Below, piece after piece: positions 33,987 through 46,048 of a stretch of 64,000 nucleotides of DNA; positions within the stretch are counted from its first letter, which is position 1; every line of letters begins with the position of its first letter. Below the pieces are notes generated by a model. It worked only from the letters and a program-made list of their open reading frames with translations, was not told the origin of the DNA and made no database searches. Origin of the DNA: Mytilinidion resinicola (Eukaryota > Ascomycota > Dothideomycetes > Mytilinidiales > Mytilinidiaceae). The stretch lies in assembly GCF_010093595.1 (NCBI RefSeq), contig NW_022985456.1, positions 251,497-315,496 of the forward strand, written 5' to 3'. The translations under genes were made by a program, and so were the position numbers.

Positions 33987-35739
33987 ATACCCAGGCTGTG
34001 GCGTTCCTGTAGAGCGGGAGGCGTGATAGATGGCCGCTAGACGGCTATATTACTATGGTTGTTTGACGACTGTATTGCTAGATTCGATGGCGATATTACT
34101 TAGGTCAGCGGACACAAGGAATGTGGTATTCCTATAACGGTATAGCCGAACAAATTAACTGACTTTATTCAAACCGAAAGTCGTAATTCGTCATACAGCT
34201 ACGTGTGCTATTCTTAGGTAACTAAATCCGATAGGCGAGAAGCTTGAACATGGCCACTATAACTCCGACCCTCTTGCTTCCTTCCCTAGACCTCATCATC
34301 ACTCTGGCTTTCCGCATCTTCCTTCCTCTTGCTACCATCAACCTCGTTGATTCGTTTGGGCGTCTCCTCCTTGAAAGCATGGCTAGACACCAGCTTGCTT
34401 TCCGTGGCGGACGCCATGTTAACAAAGGTCTTCGCGAAGACTTCTTTTCTCGTCTGCCTGGTGTGACGGTTGCGCTTTCGGTACCACCGCTTCTTCAAGT
34501 ATACCAGCTGTTCCTCCATGTAGTAGACGATCTCTGCCTGGTTGAAGGTGTAGCTTTCACCCAAGTGGGCGATAGATCCAACCAGAATCCGGAGTGTCTT
34601 ATCCTTCTTCTATTTCTTAACGGTCGTGTTATGCTTAGTACCTTTTTAGGAGAGACATACGCAACTTGGTCAGGGAATGCGGTCTTGAGAGCCTACTCGC
34701 GAGTTAGTAATCATTTAAAACAGATAGAGGGAACAAGATGAATGTAAGAGTGTTTACTTATAAGGGCGTATATCCCTGACTCTAACGGGATGGATGTCGC
34801 TACAACGCATCTCTAGACTTCGCTAATGGAGTCGGGTTGATCGATTCAGCTCGCAATCTCAGAGATAAGCATCTGGAGTTTCTCATTTCTGGCGGAGATG
34901 GCGCTGGAATTGCTCCCGAAAAGACAGTTCTCAATAATGAGATTAAGGATGAAGGGTGCATGGTACTTCGCAGTCAAGCCGATATATCCCCGGTCGCCCT
35001 TCTTATAGTGCTGGTTTTGTTCCCGGTGCCATCTTGTATGTTTAGAAGCCTTCCACGCCTTCCTCGTCCGCCGTGAAGCACCCGAGCTCTTCCCCGGCCG
35101 ACCGCTTGAAGACGTTCAGAAGCTCTTTCAGCCGGGGCTCCGTCCCTACAATCCTTTCTTCACAGGCAATACCCACTGGAAGATATGCCATGGCATCATT
35201 AAGCATATGACGGCGGTTGGAACTCGAGACTGGGGATTGTATAACGAGGGAGCGGTACAACTACTATTCAAGATGGAGTAGCTAATTTAGTCAATGTTCT
35301 GGATTCAGTAAGGTGGTGAAGAAATGCAGAGCCAGGTCTCTGAGAGGGACCCGCATTGGCCTGAGTTGCGGAAGGCCGAGGGGTATCTAGACCCAGAGCC
35401 AGAGCTAGAGGACGAGGAAGAAGAGTTTGAGGACGACTATGTTCCCAGGTACTCTTCGAAAGCCTCTAGAAAAGCTAGACGAGCTATTGGAAGGGTTTGC
35501 TGAGCGCGGGTCTGGATCATGTTTGGCTGTGAGTAGTACTCTCTTTATGTAATTCTTCATGCTAATGGAATTTAGTGCCTAAAGACATGGTTGGTAATGA
35601 TAGAGTTCGAAGTTCTATAAGTGAGGAACTGAAGGGCTCGGAGAGCAAAGTTATGGAAAGTTGGTTGGAAATGGGCATGGAAAATAGTCGCATATACATC
35701 CAAGGGGTATCATGAGGAAAGGAAATCTTGTCAGATAGA
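33987..35739. other. Gene-poor region with decayed coding traces
   Basis: On the minus strand, 34290-34585 reads as a plausible charged segment (YTFNQAEIVYYMEEQLVYLK, KEVFAKTFVNMASATESK). 34840-35260 also carries coding-like pieces, interrupted by stops and frame changes. On the plus strand, 35324-35500 encodes an acidic stretch (PEPELEDEEEEFEDDYVP) that continues only after a frame change. No family was recognised. Probably remains of one or more old genes or transposons. Confidence 0.4.
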
Positions 35740-36998
35740 TCAAACTAGGAATGTGGGTATCTCTTCAAGCAAAACACTCTTCTTCTTCTCGTCTGCCTGC
35801 TTTCTCGCTCTTTCTGCCCTCCGCTTTGCAATACGAGACATGAGATCGTCTGGTGGTTCTGGATGCTGGGTGATGACCAAAGACCCTGTAGACTTTTGAC
35901 TCTTACGCGGTTTGAAATCATCCAGGAAATCTGAGGTGGATAGGCGCGATGATGATATCGGTTTAGACGTGGCAGACGATGGTAGTGGCTTCCTTGAGGT
36001 TAATGGCTGTGGATCTGGTGGACGTTGAGGTGGCGATAATGGAAGAGATTTGCTGGTATTTGGGCCGCCAAAGCATTTTTGGGCCCGGGACATAGCCGGT
36101 TTCGCTGATTGTCGTGGTCTTGCTGGAGCGTCGAGATCATCGCTGTCATCTGATGCAGAGATACCATTGAGTTCCTTAGCCGCTCCAGCCAGGATGCTGC
36201 GATTAGATTGCCGTGCGCTCGTAGTAGTTGTCTCTCTTCTCCGCTGCGGAGGAGATGAATCTCGTCGTGGTTTTGGTTTCGGTTGTCTCGGATTCGCACT
36301 CAGAACGGCCGAGGGAGGAGGCCCTTTAGTGAGGCCTCGCAAGTTCGATCGTTCTGGTGAAGACGGGTGTTCGCCTTCTTCGTAACCAAAAGACTTCTGT
36401 ATCAAATTCCATTGAGCTGTGGCTTTCGCTTCGGCGCTAAGGCGATTCTTTGTTTCGGCTGGCATCTTTCCATTCTGTAGAGTTGGCATGCCACCCGCAG
36501 TGGGTTTGGTCTCCACATGAAGTTTCCTCAACCGCGCATACTCGGCTTGATGAAGATGTTTAGTGAACAGAGTTGCGGTTGCTAAGAACTCATCCTCTAC
36601 CATCATCCAGTCGTCGTCAGCACCGATGCCTTCTTTCATATATCTGAGCTTTGTTAGCTTTACGTGTCTTGCAAACGAAGCGCATTTTGGCCTCACTCTT
36701 TTGGCGGCGGCCCCTCTTCAGCTGATGAGCGGATGGGAGAAGACGACATTGCACGTTCTACTATAGTCAGCGCGGCTCATAGGCTCTCATCTTGATGCCT
36801 TTTACCTGCTCTTTCTTTTCCTTTCCTCACGTTTGACGCGTCAGCCCTGATGAACTCATTTTCCTCATATTCATCAAACTCTGGCGTAACCAGTCGTTGC
36901 CTCTTCGCGGGCCTTGCAGCCTTTGGCCCTTCAGAAGAGCTCGCTGCTTGCTTTGCCTTCGCTGTGCTCTGGGTGAGCCACGGGAGTTTGCGCGGCAT
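35740..36998 (-). CDS. Conserved fungal protein of unknown function (MPRKLPWL family)
   Basis: Complement of 35740-36643, 36697-36760 and 36806-36998; 386 residues. Introns of 53 bp and 45 bp have matching phases. The ATG at 36998 begins MPRKLPWLTQSTAKAK, a head I have seen in conserved ascomycete proteins of unknown role. Splicing produces the conserved core PPPKEYMKEGIGADDDWMMV and then EDEFLATATLFTKHLHQAEY. The rest is basic and disordered (RRRETTTTSARQSN), ending in a helix (DDLMSRIAKRRAERARKQAD) and VLLEEIPTFLV. Likely nuclear from composition only. Confidence 0.8.
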
Positions 36999-37625
36999 TG
37001 TCCGCGTTGAGAAGGTGAGATGCAGGAGCAACAGGTCTGCGCGACACTTCTTGGAGGTTATGAAAAGGGACCCTTTCTCCTCCAAGATAGAGCCTTCGAT
37101 AGAGCATGCATCGCTGGCCTTTCACCGCACAGAGTGCATGGGGAGGGGTGTTCAGGTGGCGCCCAGAAGATCCGAATGTGCTAGCCGTTTCTAGCCTAGC
37201 GTGCCCGCTCCTCCAAGCCGTCAACATGTCGACGTTGCGCCCTTCTGCCTACCTAGGTATCCGTACTTCTTCGTCGAGTCGCGTTTGAGTCACAAGCTCT
37301 GCGATGTTCCATCTACATTCACCAACTGGAACGTCATATTAAGGCATGTTTCACAATTCCTATCGAGAGGCATTCTAGACGGCACGTCTAGAGCGGCCCC
37401 GTGAGTTTACAGACCTTGAAAAATGATGCACTAACATCTTGTCCAGCTCTCTGAAAGTGCGTTGAGACACGCCTGCCAGCGTTGGCCAACGGCGTATCCT
37501 TCTCGTCATTGCCTTCGTTGGGCATTCAAACCTGTCAGCAGACGACGAGACGGCCCTACGACATGACACCTTGCGGTACTTGGATAAAGTCTCTTTCGTA
37601 ACTTCTTTCTCTATTTCATTCTAAA
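36999..37625. promoter_or_regulatory. Divergent promoter region
   Basis: 627 bp between the MPRKLPWL-family gene (-) and the eIF2-alpha kinase gene (+). Short frames, including one from an ATG at about 37226 (MSTLRPSAYLGIRTSSSSRV), could be upstream ORFs in the kinase leader if transcription starts that far upstream. This is not testable from sequence. Confidence 0.4.
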
Positions 37626-38868
37626 ATGCCCTCTTTCTTTCGTACTCCAAGCGAGGACGCTTCCTCTTCGGACGATTCTAGCGATAATGCCCCCAAAGAT
37701 ATCCAAGACTTTCAGCATTCGTACAGCGAGCAACTCGATGATCTCTCGCGTATTCAGACACTTAGCACTAGTGGCGCAGAAGACGGAGAAGATGTACCTC
37801 GGCGCCCCCGTGCAGGACCAGTAAGACGTTCTAGTAATCGGGGGAAAGACCTCATAATCCATGCCTTACTTGAAGAAAAGGCACGCAAAGAGGCAGCCGA
37901 CGAGCTATTGAAAGCGCCAGACCATCCAGATGTTGTAGCCTTAAGCCAGCAAAAGTACAACACTCTGTCGCAAAGCCTCCATAACTTGGCCAACGTTTCC
38001 TCAGAATTCAGTGCCGAGAGTCACCGCACCAAACGCGAAACAGTACGACAAGGACTGCAACTATTGTCAAGATCGCAGCCTGGATCTTCTGCTCTGCCGA
38101 ACACGTACACCCCAAATAGTGGCAGTACGACGGCACTTGCGTCAACTTTTCGCAACGTTCTCACATTTTCGGGAAGCTCTGGGTCGAACTCTCCCCGAGA
38201 GCGTACCGTACTCCTTGGGCAAGTTCCAGAATCACTACAACCACTACTAGGGGGCCACACTGGGTTCAACTCTTCACGCTATGCCCAAGAATTTGAACAG
38301 AAGTGTCTACTCGGCAAGGGAGGCTATGGCCACGTTTACATGGCGAAGAATAGACTCGATGGCTTCGATTATGCGGTAAAGCGTATTCCCCTGAGCACAA
38401 TGCGTATGAGGAAGATCTACCAAGGTGGCCAAAAGGAACTAGAGCTCCTACTGGAAGAGGTACGCACTTTGGCACGACTAGACCATCGCAACATCGTACG
38501 ATATCACCACGCCTGGCTAGAAGCTTCAGAATCAGATGCACTCTCATCGCAATTTGATAACGGTCTTAAGCTTTTGGAGGGCCCCAGCACCTTTGGAAGC
38601 TCAGAACTGTACTCAGAGGATGTCACTTCTAGTGCGTCGTATGTTGAGAACGAGGCTCCAACAAGTCTTCCGACAGCGTCTGGAGTAGAGTCGAGTGATC
38701 ATCTCTCTGACGATATCTTTGATCGTTCCGGTACCCCTCAGGGGAGTCGAAAAAGCCAGAGTAAAGACGTCGACGAAGAAGACGCTGATGAGACCATTCT
38801 AAGAGAGTCGTACGCCTCTCACGAGCTACCAGCACCAGAATTGACACCAGACTTGTCGCAGCGTAATG

Positions 38869-38901
<33 letters not shown>

Positions 38902-39642
38902 ATTGAAACCCCGTGCTTACAAAAAGTAGTCATCAGCAATACCATTGGGCTCGCATTTACTCTTAACATCCAGATGTCCCTCCACCCTCTCACGCTAGAA
39001 CAGTTCCTGGCAGCAGAACATTCGAACGAAGCGTCCTCTATCCAACTGAAACACTGTTTCCACCCTGCCATATCCCTCCGCATCCTCCTCAAGATCTTGA
39101 AAGGCGTCTCCTACCTTCACTCCCAGAATGTGGTGCACCGCGACCTCAAGCCTGCGAACATCCTCCTCTCTGTCTCCCCCAACAAGAGAATATCTGGCTC
39201 TATCGACATCACGTCCTGCCACCAATGCTCCCGCGGCGTCGAACCTCCACATTGTGTCTACATCAACCCGAGAATTGGAGACTTTGGCCTCGTTGGGGCA
39301 CTGGAGGACGCGTTGTACACTGGCCCTGCTTCAAAAGCCGTCGGAACGGAGTTCTACAGGCCGACGCAGACGGGTCCAATGAGTGAGAAAATCGACGTTT
39401 TTGCCCTGGGTGTGATCCTTTTTGAGCTTTTGAGAGAATTTCCCACAAGGATGGAACGCATCATGACCCTACAGGGCCTGAAGTTGGGCCGAATGCCTAC
39501 AGACTTTGCGGAGCGCGTGGGTGAGCGGGGAGAGCGTGTTGCCGGTTTAATCAACGCAATGGTGGATGCGGAGGAGGCAAAGAGGCTCACGTGTCTTGAG
39601 GTCAAACATTGGATTGAGGAGATCTTGGCCCAGGAAGCGTAG
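37626..39642 (+). CDS. eIF2-alpha kinase (HRI-like), frame broken by C21A11 tract
   Basis: Two frames, 37626-38906 and then the +1 frame to 39642, together make one kinase of about 671 residues if the tract at 38871-38902 were one base shorter. The N-lobe has the glycine loop LGKGGYGHVYMAKNRLDGFD and YAVKRIPL with the catalytic lysine, then LLEEVRTLARLDHRNIVRYH. An acidic insert of about 140 residues separates the lobes, as in eIF2-alpha kinases. The C-lobe has FTLNIQMSLHPLTLEQFL, VVHRDLKPANILL, IGDFGLVG and SEKIDVFALGVILFELL. The APE position reads GTEFYRPT, so its Glu is absent. It resembles S. pombe Hri1/Hri2, which phosphorylate eIF2-alpha under stress. The break is either an assembly error or a real mutation. 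Confidence 0.8.
38871..38902. repeat. Homopolymer pair C21-A11 inside the kinase gene
   Basis: Twenty-one C followed by eleven A. It encodes PPPPPPPKKK in either frame and coincides exactly with the frame change of the eIF2-alpha kinase. Confidence 0.9.
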
Positions 39643-40790
39643 GATTTGGGACATCACGGGACGTGACATTTGTAGGAACTTGTAACTTGTATAATACTAG
39701 CCCCAAGCATCGTGAATCGAAGAGTTGCCTTGATTAAAATGCTAGTATGGTAACGTGTCTATGGGTCTCCTGGGCGAAGTTGGATTCTCACTTCGTGATG
39801 TAAAAGACTCGACGCCTTAAATTGGACGCCTTCTCTTGCGTTCCAGCATATGACTGTGTATTAGGTCGTTGATTTCAGCACACGCATATCCCCCTGCTCT
39901 AGCTCCCCTTTTGTTCCCTCAATACCACTATAAGGAGGACCCCACCTAGCCCCTAGCTGGCCAGCCGAAGGACAGCCCGGATTCCACTCCATCAATCTTT
40001 ACATCGTGTACAAACATTTTAGAGCATATAGAGGTACCATAAACCGTGCCAACCGAGTGTGCATAAGAGTTGCGAAAGACATCTAAAACAGAACCGCGAA
40101 TTAAGACATCTCTGAATCTTATCACTGGAACCTTATTCTTGCTCGCACGATGCCACCGTAAGGAGGACCCCAGCTCGCAGCTACCTGACCAGTCAAGGGG
40201 TAGCCTGATTTCCATTGTGTGAGCCTTTACATCGTGTACACACTCTGTAGAGCACACGGGGGTACCATAAGCAGTGCTAACCAAGTGCGCTAAGAACTGC
40301 ACCACACATTTAGACACACATATATCCCATTACTTAGGCTCTACTTTTGCTCGCTTGATACCACTGCCAGGAGCACCCCAGCTAGCACGTACCTGGCGAG
40401 TCAAAAGGTAGTCTGAATCGCGCTGCCTCATTCTTTGCATCGTATTCGGAGTTCTTGCACGCGCGACACCGCCGTTAGGAGTGCCTTAGCAAGCGGATAG
40501 CCGGTTAGTCAAGAGGTAGTCCGATTCCTACTCTACGAACCTTGATATCGTTTTAGCATTTTTTCAAGCTTATAGGGATGCCCTAAACGGTGCCGGGTGG
40601 TGCTTATGGTGGCGCGGTACGCATCGGAATTCCACTCATTTTACGTGTCTGAACTCCACCAGTTTACGCGTCTGTACTCCACGCTTTGCAGTAAGCCATG
40701 TCTTTCCAGATTAGTTAACAAGATGAGGCACCAAGGCAGAGATTTGTGGTATAAAGAGCTTCATGAGATAAGTAATGATACAATACTGAA
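39643..40790. repeat. Degenerate tandem repeats, unit about 100-240 bp
   Basis: Four diverged units start near 39895, 40135, 40350 and 40455. Each has CACCG/CACTA then TA(A)GGAG(G)A(C)CCC, a CTAGC..CCTGGC..GTCAA(A)GG stretch, GGTAGTCTGATT, TTTACATCGTGTA and GGGGTACCATAAAC. Related sequence recurs at 57535-57600 and 59940-60130. No coding content was seen. Confidence 0.6.
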
Positions 40791-42065
40791 TCAGTACCAA
40801 ATACTCCTGGTCCGATGATGTGGTATCTCCTCCTCGCCCTCATCTTCTTTCTCTTTCGCCAGGTCGTACAAAAAGAAGTCTATCAAAATGGCATTTATTT
40901 TCGCCTCCGGATGGTCTCTAACGATCTCACGGCGGAGAAGTTCCACACTCCAGATGCTGCAACCACGTAGCTGCAGCTCCCAGCTGTGCCCACATTCGAG
41001 CGGGTCCAGCCGGCGGATGCGGGACTCGAGGGGCGGGCAGTAGATCAGGCAGCCGAAAGAGTGGAGGATTTGCGGTATTCGGTAGTCTTTGCATACGTTA
41101 GACGCTGGACGGGGATTGGCCGTAGGTACAAAAGAAAGTAACTCACCTGCAAACATCGTAATCTTATCGATGTCATTGAACTCGCCGTAGCTCTCGCCCT
41201 CAAACGCAGCCCACAGATCCGCCACAAAGATTTGTGCGCGCTTCAGGAACCTCACTTGCCGCCTCTCGAACTTGTGCTCATCTCTGAAGCACGGGAAGGT
41301 GTCAGCTAGCAAGTTGACTAGTCCAGCCGCGGAGTTCTTGGCGTCCTCGATAAGCGTCACGATACTGCCGTCAAATTCCTGCCCTGTCAGTTCGGGGTCT
41401 GACAAGCGCACGGTCCAAAAGGATGTCTACATTTACACACTTCGACTAGGATCTCGCCTGCTTCGCGTAGGCAGGCGACGCGCTCGGCGAACAGGGGGAC
41501 TTCTTCAGATGTGACAGATCGGAAGACGGAGCGGAGGACTTCTTCGGTGCATTCTTCTTCATTGGCCCAGAAAGCAGGGGAGGTGATGGGTATCTCTGGG
41601 ATAGATGAGCACTAAAATTGGAAGAGAAGAGGAAATTGGAGAGACAGTACCTTCGTCGAGTGCTCGTTGCAGTGCAGCCACTAAACTCCAGTACCCTGTC
41701 CACCTTTTCTCTTTGTATTCGACCGTAAATCTCTCCTCGGCATTTTTCTCACTCCAGAATGAGAAGTTCAGCAAGTCCATGATGAAGATGAAATTGACCG
41801 TAGCTTCGTCTTTACTTTTTGGGTGAAGTTCGTGCTCTGACCACGTTTTCGTGCTGTAAGAGCGCTCTTGCATGGATTCCCAGATAGCAATAGCAGCGTT
41901 CTTAGTTCCCCGCATGTCAAGTGCTACGTCGATGCTGTTGTTGTAAATGTACTCTGCATCTTGCAGCACTTTCGTCTCTGGGGCTGCATTGGGATCAGCA
42001 GGCCCGATACCAAGTGACTTGCGGAGCAAATCCAGAAGCTCGAGATCGGGTTCGTCGTCGGACAT
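40791..42065 (-). CDS. Queuosine-nucleotide N-glycosylase (Qng1 family, former DUF2419)
   Basis: Complement of 40791-41086, 41147-41378, 41441-41595 and 41651-42065; 365 residues, close to the family length. Introns are 60, 62 and 55 bp with matching phases. Splicing restores conserved runs: MQERSYSTKTWSEHELHPKS, FIFIMDLLNFSFWSE, RWTGYWSLVAALQRALDE, ITSPAFWANEEECTEEVLRS, RFLKRAQIFVADLWAAFEGE, FNDIDKITMFADYRIPQIL, LRGCSIWSVELLRREI and ILIDFFLYDLAKE. The family releases queuine from queuosine 5'-monophosphate so that tRNA wobble base Q34 can be made from salvaged queuine. Expected location is the cytosol. It is divergent from UBA2 over a 508-bp shared promoter. Confidence 0.9.
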
Positions 42066-42573
42066 TGTGTGCTGAGTGGCGAAGATGGGCTGGTGACACG
42101 TCTGAAAATGAATGAAACGTGGGAGACTTGGTGTGATACGTCTTTTTCTCAGCGGGTTTTCCAGGGCTTGGATGTTCCTTGCAACGGGAGATCGACATCA
42201 AAGGAGATTGGAAAAGATGATTACGCGCGTTTTTATTCTCCGTGAAAATCTGAGTATATTCTCAGCTTGAATGCAGACAATAAGCACAGCGCAGCATCTA
42301 TTCGGGCGAGAGAGAGAGAGCTGGCCGTGTTTGTGCCTGGTCGGGATGGTGCAGCTGAGCCGTTCAATCGGGCCGGAACTTTCGCACGGGCCCCTCTCGG
42401 GAGTGATGCGGCTCTCACACTAGCGTTGACGCCGAGCAGACAGCCTCTCGCGACCTCTCACCTTCGCTCCGACAACTTCACCTCACCCTCGCTTGGCCCC
42501 TCTAACCTTCCTCTCATCCACCTCATCCTCCGTACATGTCTTACCCAAGCCCGCCCGTCAACATCTAGTCGCA
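42066..42573. promoter_or_regulatory. Divergent promoter, Qng1-like / UBA2
   Basis: Shared 5' region of the Qng1-like gene (-) and UBA2 (+). The UBA2-proximal part is C/T-rich (cctcaccctcgcttggcccc). A short gagagagagag run lies at about 42307. No specific factor site was assigned. Confidence 0.5.
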
Positions 42574-44661
42574 ATGGGGCGCGATCGATATCCAAAGCAG
42601 AGCCTTGGCTCTCTCTACCGTCAGATCAAGGACGTAAGAGTTGTGGTGCCGCAACAGCTATCCACACTTTCGCTAATACAAACTCCAGTCGCGCGTGCTT
42701 ATGGTAGGAGCTGGTGGCATCGGCTGCGAGCTCCTCAAGAACCTCGTCCTGACCGGATTTGGAGAAATCCACATTGTGGATCTGGATACGATCGATCTGA
42801 GCAACTTGAACCGCCAGTTCCTCTTTCGCCACGAGCACATCAAGAAGTCAAAGGCTTTGGTACGCACTAGGAGAACCTTCAAATCGTCTCGCGCGACATG
42901 AGCTGATGAGGTACCGTTTACAGGTTGCGAAAGAATCGGCGGGGCGCTTCAACCCGAACGTCAAGATCGAGGCGCATCACGCCAACATAAAAGATCCACA
43001 ATTCAACGTCGACTACTTCAAGAGCTTTGCGGTCGTTTTCAATGCGCTAGACAACCTGGAAGCGAGGCGGCATGTCAACAAGATGTGTCTGGCTGCCAAC
43101 GTCGCCCTCGTTGAGAGCGGAACTACGGGCTTCAATGGCCAGGTTTCGGTGATCAAAAAGGTGGCTTACCCTGAGGATTTCAGGGATATACTTGGACATA
43201 ATGGGCTTACTAGCATAGGGGAAAACGGAATGTTACGACTGCACGCACAAGGAGACCCCCAAGAGCTTTCCAGTTTGCACGATCCGCAGCACGCCCAGCC
43301 AGCCGATCCATTGCATTGTGTGGGGAAAATCCTATCTCCTCACCGAGATCTTTGGCACTAGCGAAGACGACTCTCCGGAGCTCGACCACTCAGAAGACTC
43401 CGAAAACCTCAAGGAGCTCGAGAAGCTGAGACAGGAGTCTCAAGCCTTGAAAGTCATACGAGGATCTATGGGCTCTGAAGATTTCCCCCGCCTAGTCTTC
43501 AACAAGGTCTTCAAGGAAGACATAGAGCGTTTGCGCTCTATGGAAGAGATGTGGAAGACGCGGAAGGCACCACAAGCGCTCGATTATGACAAGCTATCAC
43601 AAGAAGCACTGGGATCAGGCACTGCTATCGCGCAGCAGGACCAAGTTACCTGGACACTGGCCGAGAACTTCTCCGTCTTCGTCGACTCAATCAGGCGACT
43701 GAGTAGTAGGCTGGAAGACCTGAGAGCGAGCTCGGTCACAGGCAACGCCCCTCCTATCCTCTCCTTTGACAAGGATGATGTAGACACTCTAGACTTCGTC
43801 GCGGCTACTGCTAATCTTAGGTCCTACATATTCGGGATAGAGATGAAGTCGAAGTTCGACATCAAGCGTAAGTCAAAAAGCACTTTGAAAACGCCTGTCA
43901 GACACTAAATATCAACAGAGATGGCTGGCAATATCATTCCGGCTATTGCCACCACCAACGCAATGACGGCCGGCCTTGCCGTTCTACAAGGCTTCAAGAT
44001 CATGCGTGATGAACTGGACAAAGCTAAGACAGTATTCCTGAATCCCGGCAAGGGACTGACCGAGAGGGCTACTCTACCTGAGCCACCAAGACCCCCAAAG
44101 CCGGACTGCCCAGTGTGCAGCGTTGCGCAAACGAGACTTATCGTCGACACATCACGTGCCACGCTCAACGACCTGGTCGAAGACTTCCTCAAATTGGAGT
44201 TGGGATATGGAGACGAGTTTAGCGTCAATAGTGAAGCAGGAACTCTATACGACCCTGAACTTGATGACAATCTGTCCAAGAAATTCCCCGAACTCGGAGT
44301 CAACGGTGATAGCTTTCTCACAATCATTGACGAAGAGGATGAAAATCCTCGGGTGAATTTGGTTCTCGCTATCTCCGAACTACCATTACCGAAAGACTCG
44401 AAGCCGATCCACCTTCCCGAGAAGTTGAGCATCGCTCGGAAGCCAAAACAAACCCCAGCACCATCAGAGACGAACGTGAATGGAGCCGTTACCAACGGAG
44501 CTGTAAAGCGCAAGCGCGATGCGGATGAGGCTGAACTCGAGGATGAGCTGATTCGGAAGCGCGGCAAGGTCGCCGAGGAATCGTCCAAGGCCATACAGAA
44601 TGGAGACGCAATAGTCTTAGATGATTCCGCCGACGGCGCTATCGTGATAGACGACGATTGA
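42574..44661 (+). CDS. UBA2: SUMO-activating enzyme E1 subunit Uba2
   Basis: Exons 42574-42633, 42689-42859, 42924-43160, 43219-43867 and 43919-44661; 619 residues, phases consistent. The N-terminus [18 protein letters not shown] leads into the adenylation domain: [18 protein letters not shown] (nucleotide loop) and [18 protein letters not shown]. Zinc ligands are [12 protein letters not shown] and, later, PDCPVCSV. The catalytic cysteine is in [21 protein letters not shown] ubiquitin-fold-like part and an acidic/basic tail ([31 protein letters not shown]) follow. It works with Aos1 to adenylate SUMO and load it for Ubc9, mainly in the nucleus. Intron 3 uses a weak gtggct donor, but the join gives the expected [12 protein letters not shown]. 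Confidence 0.95.
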
Positions 44662-44888
44662 GGATTCCGACTTGATTTCTACTTTCAAGAGCCGCTCTCA
44701 AAGATTGATCTTCACGAACTTTATCCTCCAGTCACCACGGAAGCTTAGAGCTGGTAAAAATCATCACGACGATTTGGTGGAGCCTCATATCTTGGAGAAG
44801 CGATCTGAATATGCCTCACTCATCTCGACTTGGCGCTCTGGGATATCTTTTCAATCATGTATATCAAGACCTAGGGCCGGAGGGAGTT

Positions 44889-46048
44889 TCACGTAGCGCT
44901 GAGACCGCCGTCAAGGTTTATGACGCAGTTGTTGGCATACTGGTTCGTAACCAGAAACAACGCTGCGTCTGCGATTTCGTCTGCTTGGCCGAATCGTCCT
45001 AAGGGTATGCGTTGGAGCATTTGGTGGCGGACTTCGGGATCCATACCTACACATTTGCATTTGTACATTAGCTTTTTCGGACTTTTGCTTTGGGCCACAA
45101 CGTCGAGGCGGGTTGGATGGTTTGGGATGGGGAGTCAAGTCAGGTTGGTGGCGCGATGGTTGCGCACGGAATACCCCCAAGTCTGAACTGACGATAGAAA
45201 TACATAAGTTGCTTACCTGATATCATGTCTGTTTCGATGTATCCGGGCACTATGGCGTTTACGCGGATTCCTGTGGGTCCGAGTTCTGCGGCGAGTGCGC
45301 GTGTGAGGCCTGTGAATTCACGTCAGCGTCTGATCTACTCTCAGCTCAAAGCGTTCTACGCACCTAGAACCCCCGCCTTACTCGCACTATACGCCACCGA
45401 CCCTCTTCCTCCCTGCACCGCCAACAAACTCGCGAGATTGATCACCACAGGACTGAACTTCCCCTGCCTTTTCGACTCACCCCGCATCAGCTTCTTCTTT
45501 AGCAAAGTCTGCACCATCAGCATTGACCCCGTAAGATTGGTCTGCACGATTCTCTGCACATCCTCGATACTAGACCGCACCAGTAGCCGTATCAGTGTCA
45601 CGCCTGCCGCATTGACTAGGATATCGACCTTCGCTACATCGGCCTTCCAGTCCAGAACCTGGTCCGTCTCGTCACACAGAAAGCCTTCCTGGCCGGCAGA
45701 TGCGATATCGCCAGCGAGACTCGTGTGGTAGCTTTCTGTGGAGCTGACCGAGGTAGGTACGGCTAGCGAGCGGAGTGCTTCAGACCCAGTGTCGGGGTTG
45801 CGGGATAAGATGGTGATGCGGCAGGAGTGGGTAGCGAAGAGGCGGGCGATGGCGAGGCCGATGCCGCGGGAGCCGCCGGTTATGAGGGCGTGTTTGCCTG
45901 AGAGGGCGCTGGAGATGGGAACATTCCTTTCTTTGGTGTCTTCTGGGGCTTGCGATGTTCGCGATAGAGAGAAGTAGCGTGGGTGGTGTTGGGTGTTGCG
46001 ATTGAAGACTGCTATGATATGGCGGAGGGAGGGGAGACGAGGTGGCAT
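44889..46048 (-). CDS. SDR reductase, mitochondrial 3-oxoacyl-ACP reductase type
   Basis: Complement of 44889-45046, 45217-45309 and 45364-46048; 311 residues. Introns are 170 and 54 bp, phase 1. The basic, Arg-rich N-terminus (MPPRLPSLRHIIAVFNRNTQ) looks like a mitochondrial presequence. Classical SDR motifs follow: HALITGGSRGIGLAIARLFA (cofactor loop), DILVNAAGVT, VVINLASLLAVQGGRG with the catalytic Ser, YSASKAG (YxxxK), RVNAIVPGYIETDM and IPLGRFGQADEIADAALFL. This fits the FabG/Oar1-like reductase of mitochondrial fatty-acid (lipoate precursor) synthesis. A related SDR with another substrate cannot be excluded. It is convergent with UBA2, 227 bp apart. Confidence 0.85.

Noticed and set aside
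34244..34741. 165-codon + strand frame
   Set aside because: Hydrophobic-looking but lies opposite the better coding-like minus-strand segment, which is itself decayed.
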